Source: Symbiodinium natans (Eukaryota; Sar; Dinophyceae; Suessiales; Symbiodiniaceae). Taken from it: 64,000 nucleotides of DNA. The stretch is from the NCBI GenBank assembly GCA_905221605.1, contig CAJNDS010002002.1:372001-436000 (forward strand). The letters run 5' to 3'. The notes beneath the pieces are model-generated. The model did no database searches and was not told the DNA's origin. It saw nothing but the letters and a program-made list of their open reading frames with translations. Shown in pieces: positions 38,312-49,194 of this stretch (the first letter of the stretch is position 1; each line of letters begins with the position of its first letter). Position numbers and translations under genes: made by a program.

Positions 38312-41300
38312 CTATACCCCTTTTTCCAAAAGAGCCATAAGAATTCTAGAGGCAGTTACATTCTCCACCTCTACCTTTTCCAACTGTCCCTCACTTTCCG
38401 GAACAAACCCATCCAACACATTCATCTCTGAAGACGTTTCCATCTTTTTTGACATCACTCCATCGAGATAATCTTCCGAGATCCAGGGCAAGTTCCTCTT
38501 AGAGGAAATCAAGTCATCACCACCATTCGGTCCTTCGCCAGGATACCCTTTCGTACTGTCAAAGATTCTCCACAAGAGCATCCTTGCGCCAGAAAATCTT
38601 GACGAACCACTGGTTGTTTCTTCTTCTGGGGCAATTTCTGGCGCTTTGCCATCAGCTCCAGTATCACCAGTCAGTTCACTTCCAGCATCCTCTATAGGAA
38701 GAAGGATTTCATTGATCCCTTGTCCAAGAACCGCCTCTTGCTGTCCAGAGATCTCCAGCACCATCCCTGAAGGATCCACTTCGACATCAGTATCGTCCAT
38801 CCTCTTCCACAACTCCTCCAGCTCATCTGCACACGTAGCCTCTTGAAGGAACTCCATAAGCTGATCCTTTCCACGTTGCCAGTGAAATTCCGAGTTCACC
38901 ACAGTCCCTTGGCCTCCCGCAACCAGGAACGGATGGACCAGTTTTGCTACCCTGGCCATAAGTTCAACATGTTCTTCCATGCCTGGAATCCGGCTCCAAT
39001 CGTAAGCTATTGCTTCCATCGCCGATCCAAACTTTTCTGTGTTTCTGAACTCATTCTCGATGCCAGGAGATAGCAACACTCCCATCACTGACAGTGAATA
39101 ATTATCCACCGCGGGCAAACACGGATTGTCATGGAATGGATGATGCAGATCACCGTAATGTCCCTGCTCCCTCCTTTCATTCAGGAGCCTCCCAGTCTCC
39201 AACTGGCCATTCAGTTCATCAATCTGAATCATCTCAGCACATATTTTTCGCGCTGATGCCGCAATTGCGGTCCATATAGCACGATCTGCCACACCACGAC
39301 GCACAACCCACTCGGTCATTGGTGACTGTATCAACGTTCGTGGGTCATACACCTGTAATACTGCACCATCTCCCATTGAGGAGCCAGCGTTGTCCATCAT
39401 CTCCAGACTCAACTCTTGTTCACTCGCGCCGTCCGAAGATCCTTTCGGACAGTCCTTCTGTCCAACGGGTATCCTACCCTCGGCAGCTTTCCAATAGATC
39501 CGCATCAGCAGACCTTTGGTCAATAGTTGCTCATGGCTTTTTTGCACCATACAGACAGCAAATTTTTTCATGCCATCCTCGTGGAGTCCATTGCTCCCAC
39601 CTTCACCATCCTGTTGCCCAGTCTCTTCGCCAGAAATTTGTCCTGCTCCTTCTAGCACCGTCTCCTGTCCAACCACATCTTGCCCAGGTAGAACTTGAGC
39701 GCTTTCAGATACATTCACCTGTCCAGCAACGCCTTGCCCAGGTAAAACCTCATCTGTGGAGCCCACCACCAGCGAACCATCACCAACAGAACCATCCACG
39801 GTCCCATTTGAGACTGCAACATTTTGGTTTGAAGATGTTGACACCGAAAAATCTTGGCGGGTCTCCCCCCGCGACGCTTTGTCGCGTTCTTTGCCAAGAT
39901 CAGTTGATTTTTGATGCTCTTCATTGGAGCTTGGAGAACCAGTAAGTGGAACATTGCCACATGTCTCAGTTCTCTGTAGTTCCCTTTCACGTAGAAAGGT
40001 TTCCCACAGGTGTCTTGCGGTACTAGTCTCTTCCTCGCTTGAATCACCTGAGGACTCGGCATAAGAGACCAAAGCCCCTGCCTGATCGTCATCATCCACC
40101 ACATCTGCCCATGCTCTGCTAAACCGATACGACAAACCACCACGAGGAGGCTGCAACGGCTTCGGCTTTTCCACCACCTCTGCAGGCCGCACACGCCGAT
40201 TTGAAGAAGAACGCGGTACCTGTCGGACTTGTCGTCGATCCAGCAACGGTCGCCCTCTCTTTACAGGGTTTGACCTGGACCTGTAAACCTTTTTTGGTGG
40301 GTTCACCGGCGGCATTCCAACCCCCACCAATTGAAGCTTCTGTACGCACAGCGGAGACCTCTGCGCAAGCGTCCAAGCGTCACGGTGCTTGCCCTTGTCA
40401 AAAAGCTTTCGATAGGACCCTCGCGGCATCGCTTTTGTACCGGAACCTTCAGCTTCACGCACTTGAGAGAGGGTTCTCACCGCATCTCTTCCAGCTTCAT
40501 TGCTTCCAGAAGATTGTTGCAAACGTACAGATGCATTGGAAGGAACAGCCTTCTCCGGTGCCCCCGGGCGGTATCGGACACCACCCACCAGTTTCAGAAT
40601 TTTGCAGGCTGTAACCTTGCTGATCCCTCTGTCGACCAAATCTTCCACAAAGATGTACTCCTTCAAGTCCGACACGTTGGTCACACCAAGTGTGATCATT
40701 ACCTCACTTACATGAGGGGTATACACCCAAAGGTGTTTGTTGCGAGCCATCCAATTTTCTATTGGCTCCTCTGGATTTTGAAGCAGCACATCAGTGGACT
40801 CTGCCACCGAATTCTTTTGTACATCATCTTCTGCTCCATCCAGCGTATCCACCTCACCTTCTTTTTGTGACACATTGGTCATTTGCAACGCTTGTGGTGC
40901 TGAGGAGGATGAAGATTCAGCTCCCCCACTTGCAGGTGGCTGAAAAGTACTCCTGTCCGAAATCTCCAATCCTCTCTCTTTTTCAAACCGGACCTGATTG
41001 GCCACATTTGCCAAATGTTTCAGCTGAGCCAGCCGCTCATCCGTCATCTCGTCGTGGGAAAATCTGCAAGTATTGAACCGCTTACGGCACTGTCCTCTGA
41101 GGTAATAATCGAAACAGCAATGGTGGAACCCTGCGTCCCGTAGTGCCTTCCTGGAAGCATTGTCCCAAGCTTTGCCGGGTTCCCAAGTCCCTTCCAATAC
41201 TGCTTCATCGTCGTGAAGATACCTGCATGAACTCCCAAACTTGCAACCACCTTGATTGTAATACAGACACAGCTGCCTTTTTGGCTCACCCAACGTAGGC

Positions 41301-42268
41301 TCACCCTTTGATGTCCCTTTGCCATAGTTGTACTGGGCACGGAAGGCCGAATCCTCCCGCTCCTGCTGCGCCTCATCCACTGCACCTTCGTCAGTTGGCG
41401 GGCCACCAATGTCCCCATCCTCATCACCCACATTTCGGCTAGGTTCAGATTCAGTTGGACCTCTTTTTGGCCACCCATCACCATGACGACGATGCTCATA
41501 GGGGCATTCGCTTCCATTGCGACACCTCCCCTGATTGAAAAATCTGCACAGCTTGCTGTACCCTAAAAACACAGTTCTTGGCATCAAGTGAACCTTTTTG
41601 TATTTGTCAGGGTCCAAATAGGTCTCCATGGGCCTTTGTTCCTTTTCCCTCATAGTCTCAACCACACCATCAAGCTCTTGCAGAAACTTCTTGGTGTCCA
41701 ACCACAGCTCGTTCCAGAGTTCATCTGCACCTTGGTCTAACAATATCACCACCGCTTCTCCTACAACTGGTTCACTGTACCTGGTCTTCCGTCGTGCCAA
41801 GTCGTAGAGCGCGTTGTGGTACTGTTTCCTGGGATACTTTGTCACTTTTCCCAAACCTGCATCATCCGCACCACTGGGCGTCCACTTTTCATCGCAGAGG
41901 ATATTGTAGGCTACTCGAGCTTCTTCTTCCGCTAACGCAGGATCTGCCACAAACTCTCTAACCTCGTCCATCCGACGACTCAGCAGCATCCCGGTGATCT
42001 TGCTCAAGTAATCATTTTCAGTTTTCCCACTCTCCAGGAGTGCTCTATAAATTTTCTCTCCACAGAGCTGCTTCTGCACGACTTCCTCTTGTTCCTCAGA
42101 AGATAATCCTGGATCGGCAAACCACTCGCGGGACTGCCATTCTTCCGACTTCCAGTCCCATTCCGTCGGAACCTTGGTACCATTGACCAGCGTACCATGA
42201 ATTTGTCCACCACGTACCCCAGCCGCTGTCTTTCCATTTGCGCAGCGTCGAAGAGGAGTCCTCCTCAT
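38312..42268 (-). pseudogene. element B protein, central region with three CCCH fingers
   Basis: 1,318 open codons. After an entry frame the translation reads SSEEQEEVVQKQLCGEKIYR and a helical region, then CCCH finger 1 (CRFFNQGRCRNGSECPYEH), finger 2 (CLYYNQGGCKFGSSCRYLH) and finger 3 (CFDYYLRGQCRKRFNTCRFSH). A helix-hairpin-like segment follows (VEDLVDRGISKVTACKILKL), then a very long S/E/G-rich linker and a helical domain around KHGMEEHVELMARVAKLVHP-like sequence. The first ~35 residues are out-of-frame read-in: element B lacks two bases at about 42150 that element C has. No polymerase or integrase motifs occur anywhere in it. Confidence 0.8.
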
Positions 42269-44075
42269 CCTCTTCCAAAACCAGGAAGGTGTCCAAGATC
42301 ACGGTACCATCATCTTCCACCCTTTCCACTGTTCCATTGACAGTGTCACCAATTTTGAAAAGAGGTGTATCTTTCCCTTCTGCAGGCATTAGTACATTCA
42401 TATCGCCATGGTCCAAAAAAGCTCCATGTACATTGATGCAGCGCACTAGACCATTGATCCGATCTCCCGTTTGATAGCAATGCTTCCCAGGTGTATCCAA
42501 GGCTCCCTCTTTGGGCACTTTCTTCGTTGGTTCTTCAGAAACCGGAATTGTTTCTTCGGCTCCCGGAACGTCCCTTGTTTCCACCTTGGGGGCAAGCTGC
42601 TTGTCCTGCTCCACGAGTCCCACAAGCTCATCCACCTTGTGCTCCTGGAGCTCAGGACCGTCTCCTTTCTGAACCAATGATTCTGCCTCGTCGGTTGAAA
42701 TCTGAACGGTGTCGACTTCCGTCAGGCTTTCGACTGGCACTTTTTCTTCCTTCTTGGAGGAGGACCCACCATTTGAGTCCTTCGTTGAATCATCTGCAGC
42801 AGGCAAATCTTCTTCCACTGCAGGGTCGTTTGACTGGTCATCCACGGCAGGCACATTTTCTTCCACCGCAGGCTCCTTTGGTTCCATGGTTACCAAAAGA
42901 GAATCATCACCATCATTGACCACAGCTGCCGCATTGGCTCCGGTGTAGCCTTCGTCATTCTGTTCCTCGCCACCAACTTCAAGCTGCACTAGTGCGTCCA
43001 CCTGTGAGCCTCCATCGTTGGCTACTACGGAGACCTGCGCCCCATTGTTGCAGTCGTCCGCGGAACATAAAACCACATGCGCCTCAACCTGTGCCTCCTT
43101 TGCACTCCAGGTACTATCTGGCACATTGGCCCGCGCTTCATTGGCGCTCCAGGCCTCATCCTTCAGATCAACCGTGTCTCCAGCTATTCCAGAAGCTTCA
43201 TTTTCCCCTTGAGTGGCAGAATTCATGGCACCAAACGAAGAGACCTCCTCAGTCGTAACGCGCGACTTCTTCCCTCCGTCATCCAGATCTTCAGGACCAC
43301 CCTCCTGAAGGCCAGATACCTTATCCACCACTCGCTCTTCTGTAGCCGACACAGCATCCACCTCTGCATTGGGAACTTTTTCCACCGGATCCACAGATTT
43401 CACCGCTGCGACACCCTCAGAAAGTGCTTCCATTCCTTCCCGATCCAGATGTTCTCCAGCCATGTCTGCTCGGAATCCAGAAATTCCTTCCTCGTCAGGA
43501 GAACCCGAGGTCTGGGCGTCACCACCATCCCTAAGACCGCTATCCCCAATAGTAGAGGAAAAATCTTTTTCACCTAAACTATTTACACTACCCTGGAATG
43601 CCTTCGTAGACTCAGGTGTCGGTGTAGTCGATGAAGGACCCAGTGCAGTCTCCACTTCCAGCCCATTGCCCGAAGGAGACCCAGCCACTTTGTCGCTTTT
43701 CACCTTTTCACCTACATCCGGCAGCGTCCACTTGCTTTCCTGCGTATCCAGGCAGTAGTAATACTGTCTCCCATCTTCGTGGATATGCCACTCCCAAGTT
43801 GTCCCATCACACGCTTGAACCAGATGCTCGTCTTTCTGAAAACCATCCACTCCAGAGACTTGGCGCATCTCATCCGCTTCTTCCGACAACTGGCGCAACC
43901 TTTCAACCTCCATCTCTAGGATCTCCTCCTCCCCCATGGCGTATTCAGCAGTAGGTGCAGCTTCAAAACTGTCCGCACCCTTCATTTCCTGTTCACAACC
44001 GCTTTCACCGCACATGGAACTCGCCGAGGGATCCTCTTTAATCTTGTTCAGAGGTCTCCTGGAAGCTTGCAGCAT
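42096..44075 (-). pseudogene. element B protein, WW and S1 region
   Basis: 659 codons. A WW domain lies at about residues 110-140 (WHIHEDGRQYYYCLDTQESK followed by WTLPD, with the two tryptophans ~20 residues apart and the terminal proline). An acidic S/E/V-rich linker of about 370 residues follows, then an S1-type OB fold (GDRINGLVRCINVHGAFLDHG then FKIGDTVNGTVERVEDDGTV). WW domains bind proline-rich ligands and S1 folds bind RNA. The frame is lost after YQGSDG by the two-base deletion near 42150. It is preceded by the N-terminal piece at 44084-44468. Confidence 0.8.
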
Positions 44076-44083
44076 CTCTCCAC

Positions 44084-44468
44084 TCAGACGGTCTGAGACC
44101 CTTGATCTACCATTCGTCCCGAAGTTGAGGTCGACGGCTGATACCCATGCTTGTGCAACACGCGTAAAACGGTCACCTCCAGTTCACGGTCTATACCGCC
44201 CAGTCGCGTCCCAGTTTCTCTTTTCCCCAGGTTTTGGCGATACAACAGCTCGTCCTTCAGCTTCAGCATTGCTAACCATATCCACATTGGGATTCATACC
44301 CTCATTGGGGCCTTCTGCAACCGCGGTTTCCTCCAGATGGTCTTCAGCACCAGGCATTACCTCTTCCAGCGCCACCCTATCACCCAGAGACTCAGTTGCA
44401 CCACTTCCAGCGCCACCATCTTTTCCACCATCCGAGGAAGGTTGGAGCCATCGCTTGGGGGAAGGCAT
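44084..44468 (-). pseudogene. element B protein, N-terminal region
   Basis: The ATG at 44468 starts MPSPKRWLQPSSDGGKDGGA, about 67 nt after the 5' LTR. The frame goes to KPGEKRNWDATG and then shifts (element C reads on to RELEVTVLRVLHKHGYQP); a second shift near 44090 restores the frame of 42096-44075. Both are single-base differences from element C. The sequence is hydrophilic with no recognised domain. Confidence 0.7.
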
Positions 44469-44520
44469 TGCTTCTTGATCCCAAAAACCTCAAGAAAACC
44501 CTTAACCGCAGGGAACCTAA

Positions 44521-44535
44521 TTTGGGCTCATAACC
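44521..44535 (-). promoter_or_regulatory. element B primer-binding site (tRNA-Met anticodon type)
   Basis: Plus strand TTTGGGCTCATAACC lies directly inside the 5' LTR. It reads like the anticodon arm of initiator tRNA-Met (GGGCTCATAACC, anticodon CAT), so the minus-strand element RNA would pair with an internally cleaved tRNA whose 3' end falls at the LTR edge, as known for Drosophila copia and yeast Ty5. Element A has the identical 15 bases. Confidence 0.75.
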
Positions 44536-44737
44536 TACGGGGGCAACCGAAAGGGGAAAGGAATCAACCCTAACAGTCGCCAGAGGTTTCACCCTGAACC
44601 AACCAGCAAACACCAAACACACGGGGTTTCTTTTTGCTACCAGGCGCATGGCCCAGTCTTGAGCCAATATTACCGGGCACATTGACCCTTTTTCCTTTAA
44701 CCTCAACACAATTCCTGAATACAACTGCAGCTCCGCA
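44536..44737 (-). repeat. element B 5' LTR
   Basis: 202 bp, plus strand tacgggggcaaccgaaagg to cagctccgca. It is followed by TAGGG (44738-44742), the putative 5-bp target duplication, and then telomere-like repeats. Confidence 0.85.
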
Positions 44738-45449
44738 TAGGGTTTGGGGCCTTTTAGGGTTTAGGGCTTTTTAGGGTTTAGGGGTTTTTCGTGTTTAGGG
44801 CATTTTAGGGTTTAGGGCTTTTTAGGGCTTAGGGTTTGGTTCTTTTGAGGGTTTAGGGTTTAGGGCTTTAGGGCTTTTTACGGTTTAGGGCTGTTTAGGA
44901 TTTAGGGCTTTTTAGGGTTTAGGGCTTTTTAGGGTTTAGGGCTTTTTAGGGTTTAGGGCTTTTTAGGGTTTGGGGCTTTTTAGGGTTTAGGGCTTTTTAG
45001 GGTTTAGGGCGTTTTGGGGTTTAGGGCTTTTTAGGGTTTAGGGTTTTTAGGGTTTAGGGCTTTTTAGGGTTTAGGGCGTTTTAGGGTTTGGGGCTTTTTA
45101 GGGTTTAGGGTTTAAGGTTTTTTAAGGTTTCGGGTTTAAGCCTTAGGGTTTGGTTCTTTTTAGGGTTTAGGGTTTAGGGCTTTAGGGCTTTTTAGGGTTT
45201 AGGGTTTTTTGGGGTTTAGGACTTTTTAGGGTTTAGGGCTTTTTAGGGTTTAGGGCTTTTTAGGGTCTAGTGCGTTTTAGGGTTTAGGGCTTTTTAGGGT
45301 TTCGGGCTTTTTAGGGTTTACGGCTTTTTAGGGTTTAGGGCTTTTTAGGATTTAGGGCTTTTTAGGGTTTAGGGCTTTTTAGGGCTTAGGACTTTTTAGG
45401 GTTTAGGGCTTTTTAGGGTTTAGGGTTTGGTTCTTTTGAGGGTTTAGGG
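44738..45449 (+). repeat. telomere-like repeat array between elements B and A
   Basis: About 710 bp of TTTAGGG-derived repeats, mostly the 17-base form TTTAGGGCTTTTTAGGG with scattered single-base changes, plus short perfect TTTAGGG runs. A ~100-base section (ttaagccttagggtttggttc) appears to be repeated at longer range. It ends TAGGG (45445-45449) at element A. It has no coding content. Confidence 0.92.
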
Positions 45450-45643
45450 TACGGGGGGCAACCAAAGGGGGACAAGGAACAAAACGGTCAACCCCAGAAG
45501 AAGCCCTTAAGCTCCCTGGACCAACCACACAACAAACCCAAACCGCAGGGCACTCACCTTTTACTACCAGGCACATGGCCCAGTCTTGAGCCAATCATTA
45601 TCGGGCGGTTCACCCTTCCAACCTATACAATGCATCCTCCGCA
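45450..45643 (-). repeat. element A 3' LTR
   Basis: 194 bp, plus strand tacggggggcaaccaaaggg to gcatcctccgca; in element orientation TG ... TA. Compared with the 5' LTR it has G for A (taagctcc/taaactcc) and A for G (actacca/actgcca). Confidence 0.9.
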
Positions 45644-45672
45644 CTCCCCCTGTCCTGAGGTTCCCTCAGGAC
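45644..45672 (-). promoter_or_regulatory. element A polypurine tract and adjoining hairpin
   Basis: Minus GGACAGGGGGAG (45655-45644) abuts the LTR as the plus-strand primer. 45652-45672 is a perfect inverted repeat: GTCCTGAGG, TTC, CCTCAGGAC. The stem sequence differs from elements B and C, yet pairing is kept. Confidence 0.75.
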
Positions 45673-46040
45673 ACCTTTGGAGGTGCAGATCACCTTCCAT
45701 TCTGGCCAAAAGCTGTTCTTTTTACAGCAGCCAACAAGTGTTTAACGTCCATTAGACGGGCCGTAGCCACTGGCTTGCAAACTATGGTTTTACGTCATCC
45801 TGGACGAGTTTAAGAGCTCATTGACCCTGTACACCATGGAGGATTTTATCACCTCACTTGTAACGTGAATCCATCATCCACCAAAAATTCTGCACTCACA
45901 ACCCAGTCTTTTTTAACGCAACGTTTGCACATTGTCCTCGCCTTGGGTTGTGAATATTGCAGAGTGTCACAATCACTGCTTGCGTGCATACAGCCACCAT
46001 TTGCCGTTACGTACAGTGTGGCACTCGTTGGGATAACCAC
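45673..46040 (-). other. element A 3' region with a Cys-rich frame
   Basis: Most of this is 3' untranslated sequence sharing short phrases with elements B and C. At 45849-46040 another frame encodes TLYVTANGGCMHASSDCDTL and ARTMCKRCVKKDW, a Cys/His cluster that overlaps the end of the pol frame in a different phase. It looks like the natural C-terminus of Pol displaced by one frameshift near 46040. Confidence 0.45.
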
Positions 46041-49000
46041 CGCCTTTTTTCCCCCACAGCCCTTGATGTAGCCGTCGAAGGATGTACTTGGCCAGCTCCC
46101 AGAGTAAAATCATTGCCACTATATCCAAGTTGTTCAGTGCTATTTCTATGCCTTGCGCCAGAACCATTGCCGTGGATTCATTGGATACTCTACACACCCC
46201 ATCTTCTGAGCAGAAAAAACCAGGCGTTCGCGTCTCAACTGTTGCCATCCCTTGAAGAGATGCAGCCACCATCATGACCGCCATTGCAAGAGAGGCCCTT
46301 TTCAAGTCAGTTCCTTGCACCAACATTTGGAGACCCCAAAGCGCCTTTTGTTTCGCGTAAACCTGTCCACTCATCAGTTTTGTTAACAGGTCAGCAATCA
46401 TGTACTCACCACGAAGATGTGCTATCACCATGTAGCCACGGTCAACCAGAGACCTGACACCAGCTGCTCGAATTCTCAGGTGCCTTGTCCTCCAACTTCC
46501 AGCAGGATGTTGAATAATTGAGCACGTCGAAACCGAATCTGTATACAGCACTTTCTGCAGCGTTTCTTCACCGGTTCCCACCAAAGCGGCAATTATGGGA
46601 GTACACGACTGAATCATCGTTGCTCCCTCTATAGACGCATGTAACTCAGCTTCAGCAGTACTCAAAGCCACCGTTGACTGTCTCTGCGTTGCCCACATCA
46701 CCGGACAATCACCCCAAACCACTACCGCTCCTGAGTGGCTCTTTTCGTTTTCACCTGCTGCAAAACTAGCATCTGCGTAGGACTCTACCACCTTGATGCC
46801 TCGCCCATAACGCAACAACTCAGTCCGTTCTTTTTCGCTTGTTGCGATTGCTCCAAACGTCAAGCCCAACGTTGGAGTTGCAGCAAGGTACCGAAATACC
46901 TCCTCAGCCTTTTTAACCACGAATCGCGGCCTTCGAGATGTCCACAAAGACAGCTGGCTTGTGCAGAAAGCCAAATCAGGTCGAGTTTTGATTGCCACCC
47001 AGAGGAACTCCCCTACGGCACCTTGAGCCGCTCGTAAGGAAGGAATATCCACCTCCTCTTCTTCACCAGGGGTTTCTTTAACCGTTGGCAGATTACTGCC
47101 TTTTCCAGTTTCATCAATCTGATACCCTCGTCGGTTCAGCAAATCTCTCACGAAGTCCTCTTGGTTGAGAAAGAAGCTGCCATTTCGATACCAGATCTGG
47201 ACACCCAAAAACTTCAGGAATCCATCACCACAGCCTGGACCACAGAACTCAGGTTCAGAAGTTTTCCACCCCTTCCTGATCTGTTCCAAGGCTTCCCGGA
47301 GCACTGTCATAGTCCCGGCCATCAAAAAATCATCCACGTAAAGACCCATTGTCCCTACCAACTCGCTTGCGCCTTCCAGCTTCTCTTGTGCCATAATAAG
47401 GAACAGACTTGGGTCTGCATTGGACCTCTGAAAGCTCATTGCTTGTCCATCCTTTGACACCCAAGACATGCCTTGAAGACGCTGATCTCGCCACTCCACC
47501 CATGCTGCAGGACTTTCGGCCAAACCATACAAGGCCTTCCTCAAAATCCACCGCTCCTCCATTGTGCAAAGACCCAATTTCACCGCCGCCCTTGGGGGCT
47601 GCACCACCACCAGACGCCCTTCTCTTTGTGCCCTATTCATCGGCGCCGTCAGAAAAGCTTTGGAAATGTCCAAACCAGCGATGATCCACACCATATATGC
47701 TGCGTGCCTCACTTGACACCTAAATGTAGTTGAATCTAAACCAGGAGCGTACAGCGAGTGACGACTAAGGGACCTAGGCCCTTCGTATTCTGGGGCCGCT
47801 GTTGACGAAATAAAATTGCCACATGCACAAATACGGGCACGTCGCCTTCCAGTCCCTTGCTTCCGGGTAAACACCACCAGACTGGGCACGTACTCAATCA
47901 CCGGTGCATTAGGCTCTTCCGCCAATTTGTCCAGCTTTTCTTGAGTTGTTGGTTCAACCACCTCCAACTCTTTAACCAAAGACGTCACCTCGTCCGACAA
48001 TGGTTCCCTCCACTTTTCAAGCTCTTGCATGGCTTCTTGTGTAGGAATCGTTTTTGTCTGCAGGAACTCAACCTCCTCTGCTGCTTCAAGCGCTATATTT
48101 TCTTGCACCATTTGCTGAACTTGTGCTGCTTTGACCAAAAACTTCGATAGCTGTTCCTCTGTTCTTTTCGCTTTAACCAGCCATTCTCTAGTCTCTGATC
48201 CTTTTTCTCCAGTCGACTCATTGGCCGATTCATGGAACTCGTCCAAAACACAGCCTTCCTGTTCAGCAATTAGGCGTCGAATACTCAAATGCTCCTCCAG
48301 AGCCCGTTGCTGCGCCTCAAAAACAGCATAGTCGACTTCCTCAGCAATGTCGTCCAGCGAGGTCTCTTTCAACGTCATCTTTAACCACTTCCTTTTTTCA
48401 CCTTCTTCAGCTTGTGGTTCCGGAAGAGGAAACTTACATTGGAGAAGAAAGCACCTATCCTTGTAGCTCAATCGCTCCATAAAAACAGGTGTGTACCCTG
48501 TCAAAGATACCCTGTTCCCTTTCCAAGGCATAGGTCCATGCAATTTTCTGGGAAAGAACGACATGAAGTTCCAGTGGATATTGACTAATTTTCCAGGCAA
48601 GACTTTCTTCCCATAGGATTGCTCCACCACTTCAGCTCCTTCCTCTAAAACCTTCTCATCCTCAACCCACAGCTGACCATCCTTATAGTCACCAAAGCTA
48701 CACACATAATTGTAGCAATGCTTCTCATTGTGACTATCTCTATGCAATGACACCGGAGCATTGCATGAGATCTGAAGAGCAGAGAAATTGGCTTCAGGAT
48801 TGTGGTGCTTCACGAATGATGCCAGGTATCGACACAGCCATGGCCTCCGATGGGTCTCTTTTGTAATACCACACACTCCACCATGAGTATAGTGGCCCAA
48901 CACCAGAGCTCGCGTACTTGTGCACCAATTGTTAATACCACCTCTTCGGTTCACCCTCTTTGGGTATACAATCACTTCCAAAAGCTCTTCGCAGTCCACG

Positions 49001-49095
49001 TAATCGTACATAGACCTTTCATACATCGATTTGGCTTTTTGCTCTTCTTTTTCCAACTGTGTTCCATCCTCTGCAATCTCCCTTTTGCAGACCAA
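45973..49095 (-). CDS. element A Pol, C-terminal part: oxygenase-like, RT, RNase H
   Basis: 1,040 open codons. Residues about 60-200 resemble a 2-oxoglutarate/Fe(II) oxygenase: APVSLHRDSHN (H-x-D, ~115-120), FGDYKDGQLWVED, then RKLHGPMPWKGNRVSLTGYT with the distal H (~184) and R (~193). A coiled linker follows (about 215-365). The copia RT has GLDISKAFLTAP (motif A, ~470), ILRKALYGLAESPAAW and LYVDDFLMAG (motif C, ~580). RNase H has ESYADASFA (~770), STAEAELHAS (~811), LYTDSVSTCSI (~850) and ADLLTKL. The C-terminal 100 residues include a hydrophobic segment (IVAMILLWELAKYIL, ~990-1005). RT and RNase H residues look intact. Integrase lies upstream in another frame. Confidence 0.9.
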   Translation of the reverse strand: MVCKREIAEDGTQLEKEEQKAKSMYERSMYDYVDCEELLEVIVYPKRVNRRGGINNWCTSTRALVLGHYTHGGVCGITKETHRRPWLCRYLASFVKHHNPEANFSALQISCNAPVSLHRDSHNEKHCYNYVCSFGDYKDGQLWVEDEKVLEEGAEVVEQSYGKKVLPGKLVNIHWNFMSFFPRKLHGPMPWKGNRVSLTGYTPVFMERLSYKDRCFLLQCKFPLPEPQAEEGEKRKWLKMTLKETSLDDIAEEVDYAVFEAQQRALEEHLSIRRLIAEQEGCVLDEFHESANESTGEKGSETREWLVKAKRTEEQLSKFLVKAAQVQQMVQENIALEAAEEVEFLQTKTIPTQEAMQELEKWREPLSDEVTSLVKELEVVEPTTQEKLDKLAEEPNAPVIEYVPSLVVFTRKQGTGRRRARICACGNFISSTAAPEYEGPRSLSRHSLYAPGLDSTTFRCQVRHAAYMVWIIAGLDISKAFLTAPMNRAQREGRLVVVQPPRAAVKLGLCTMEERWILRKALYGLAESPAAWVEWRDQRLQGMSWVSKDGQAMSFQRSNADPSLFLIMAQEKLEGASELVGTMGLYVDDFLMAGTMTVLREALEQIRKGWKTSEPEFCGPGCGDGFLKFLGVQIWYRNGSFFLNQEDFVRDLLNRRGYQIDETGKGSNLPTVKETPGEEEEVDIPSLRAAQGAVGEFLWVAIKTRPDLAFCTSQLSLWTSRRPRFVVKKAEEVFRYLAATPTLGLTFGAIATSEKERTELLRYGRGIKVVESYADASFAAGENEKSHSGAVVVWGDCPVMWATQRQSTVALSTAEAELHASIEGATMIQSCTPIIAALVGTGEETLQKVLYTDSVSTCSIIQHPAGSWRTRHLRIRAAGVRSLVDRGYMVIAHLRGEYMIADLLTKLMSGQVYAKQKALWGLQMLVQGTDLKRASLAMAVMMVAASLQGMATVETRTPGFFCSEDGVCRVSNESTAMVLAQGIEIALNNLDIVAMILLWELAKYILRRLHQGLWGKKGGGYPNECHTVRNGKWWLYARKQ

Positions 49096-49194
49096 ATAAG
49101 CATCTTACAACAAGTCGGCCAATACTCATCACCAGGAACATTGTCCTCAATATCTACATTTTCTTCCAGCTCCCCCAGACCCTGCATGTCATCC

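Larger units (their letters stand above)
27881..44737 (-). mobile_element. LTR element B: non-autonomous, carries a WW/S1/CCCH protein frame, holds a nested LINE
   Basis: Bounded by direct LTRs (27881-28083 and 44536-44737) that differ at about three positions, and flanked on both sides by TAGGG. In element orientation (minus) it has, next to the 5' LTR, a primer-binding site at 44535-44521 and, next to the 3' LTR, the polypurine tract GGACAGGGGGAG (28095-28084). Without the LINE (29390-37630 plus one 15-bp duplication) it is about 8.6 kb. The interior holds one ancestral long frame for an RNA-binding-type protein and no reverse transcriptase or integrase. LTR ends, priming site, polypurine tract and 3' hairpin are shared with copia element A, so mobilisation in trans is inferred. 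The frame has several short indels and one large insertion, so this copy is not functional as read. Confidence 0.85.

Noticed and set aside
42238-43954. Plus-strand frames opposite the element B and C proteins
   Set aside because: Serine/proline-rich shadows of the minus-strand reading, without domain signatures; the minus strand has WW, S1 and CCCH motifs.
44521-44535. tRNA-Met gene fragment
   Set aside because: Only the anticodon-arm segment is present, placed exactly at the LTR edge in two elements; no acceptor or T-arm sequence is seen.
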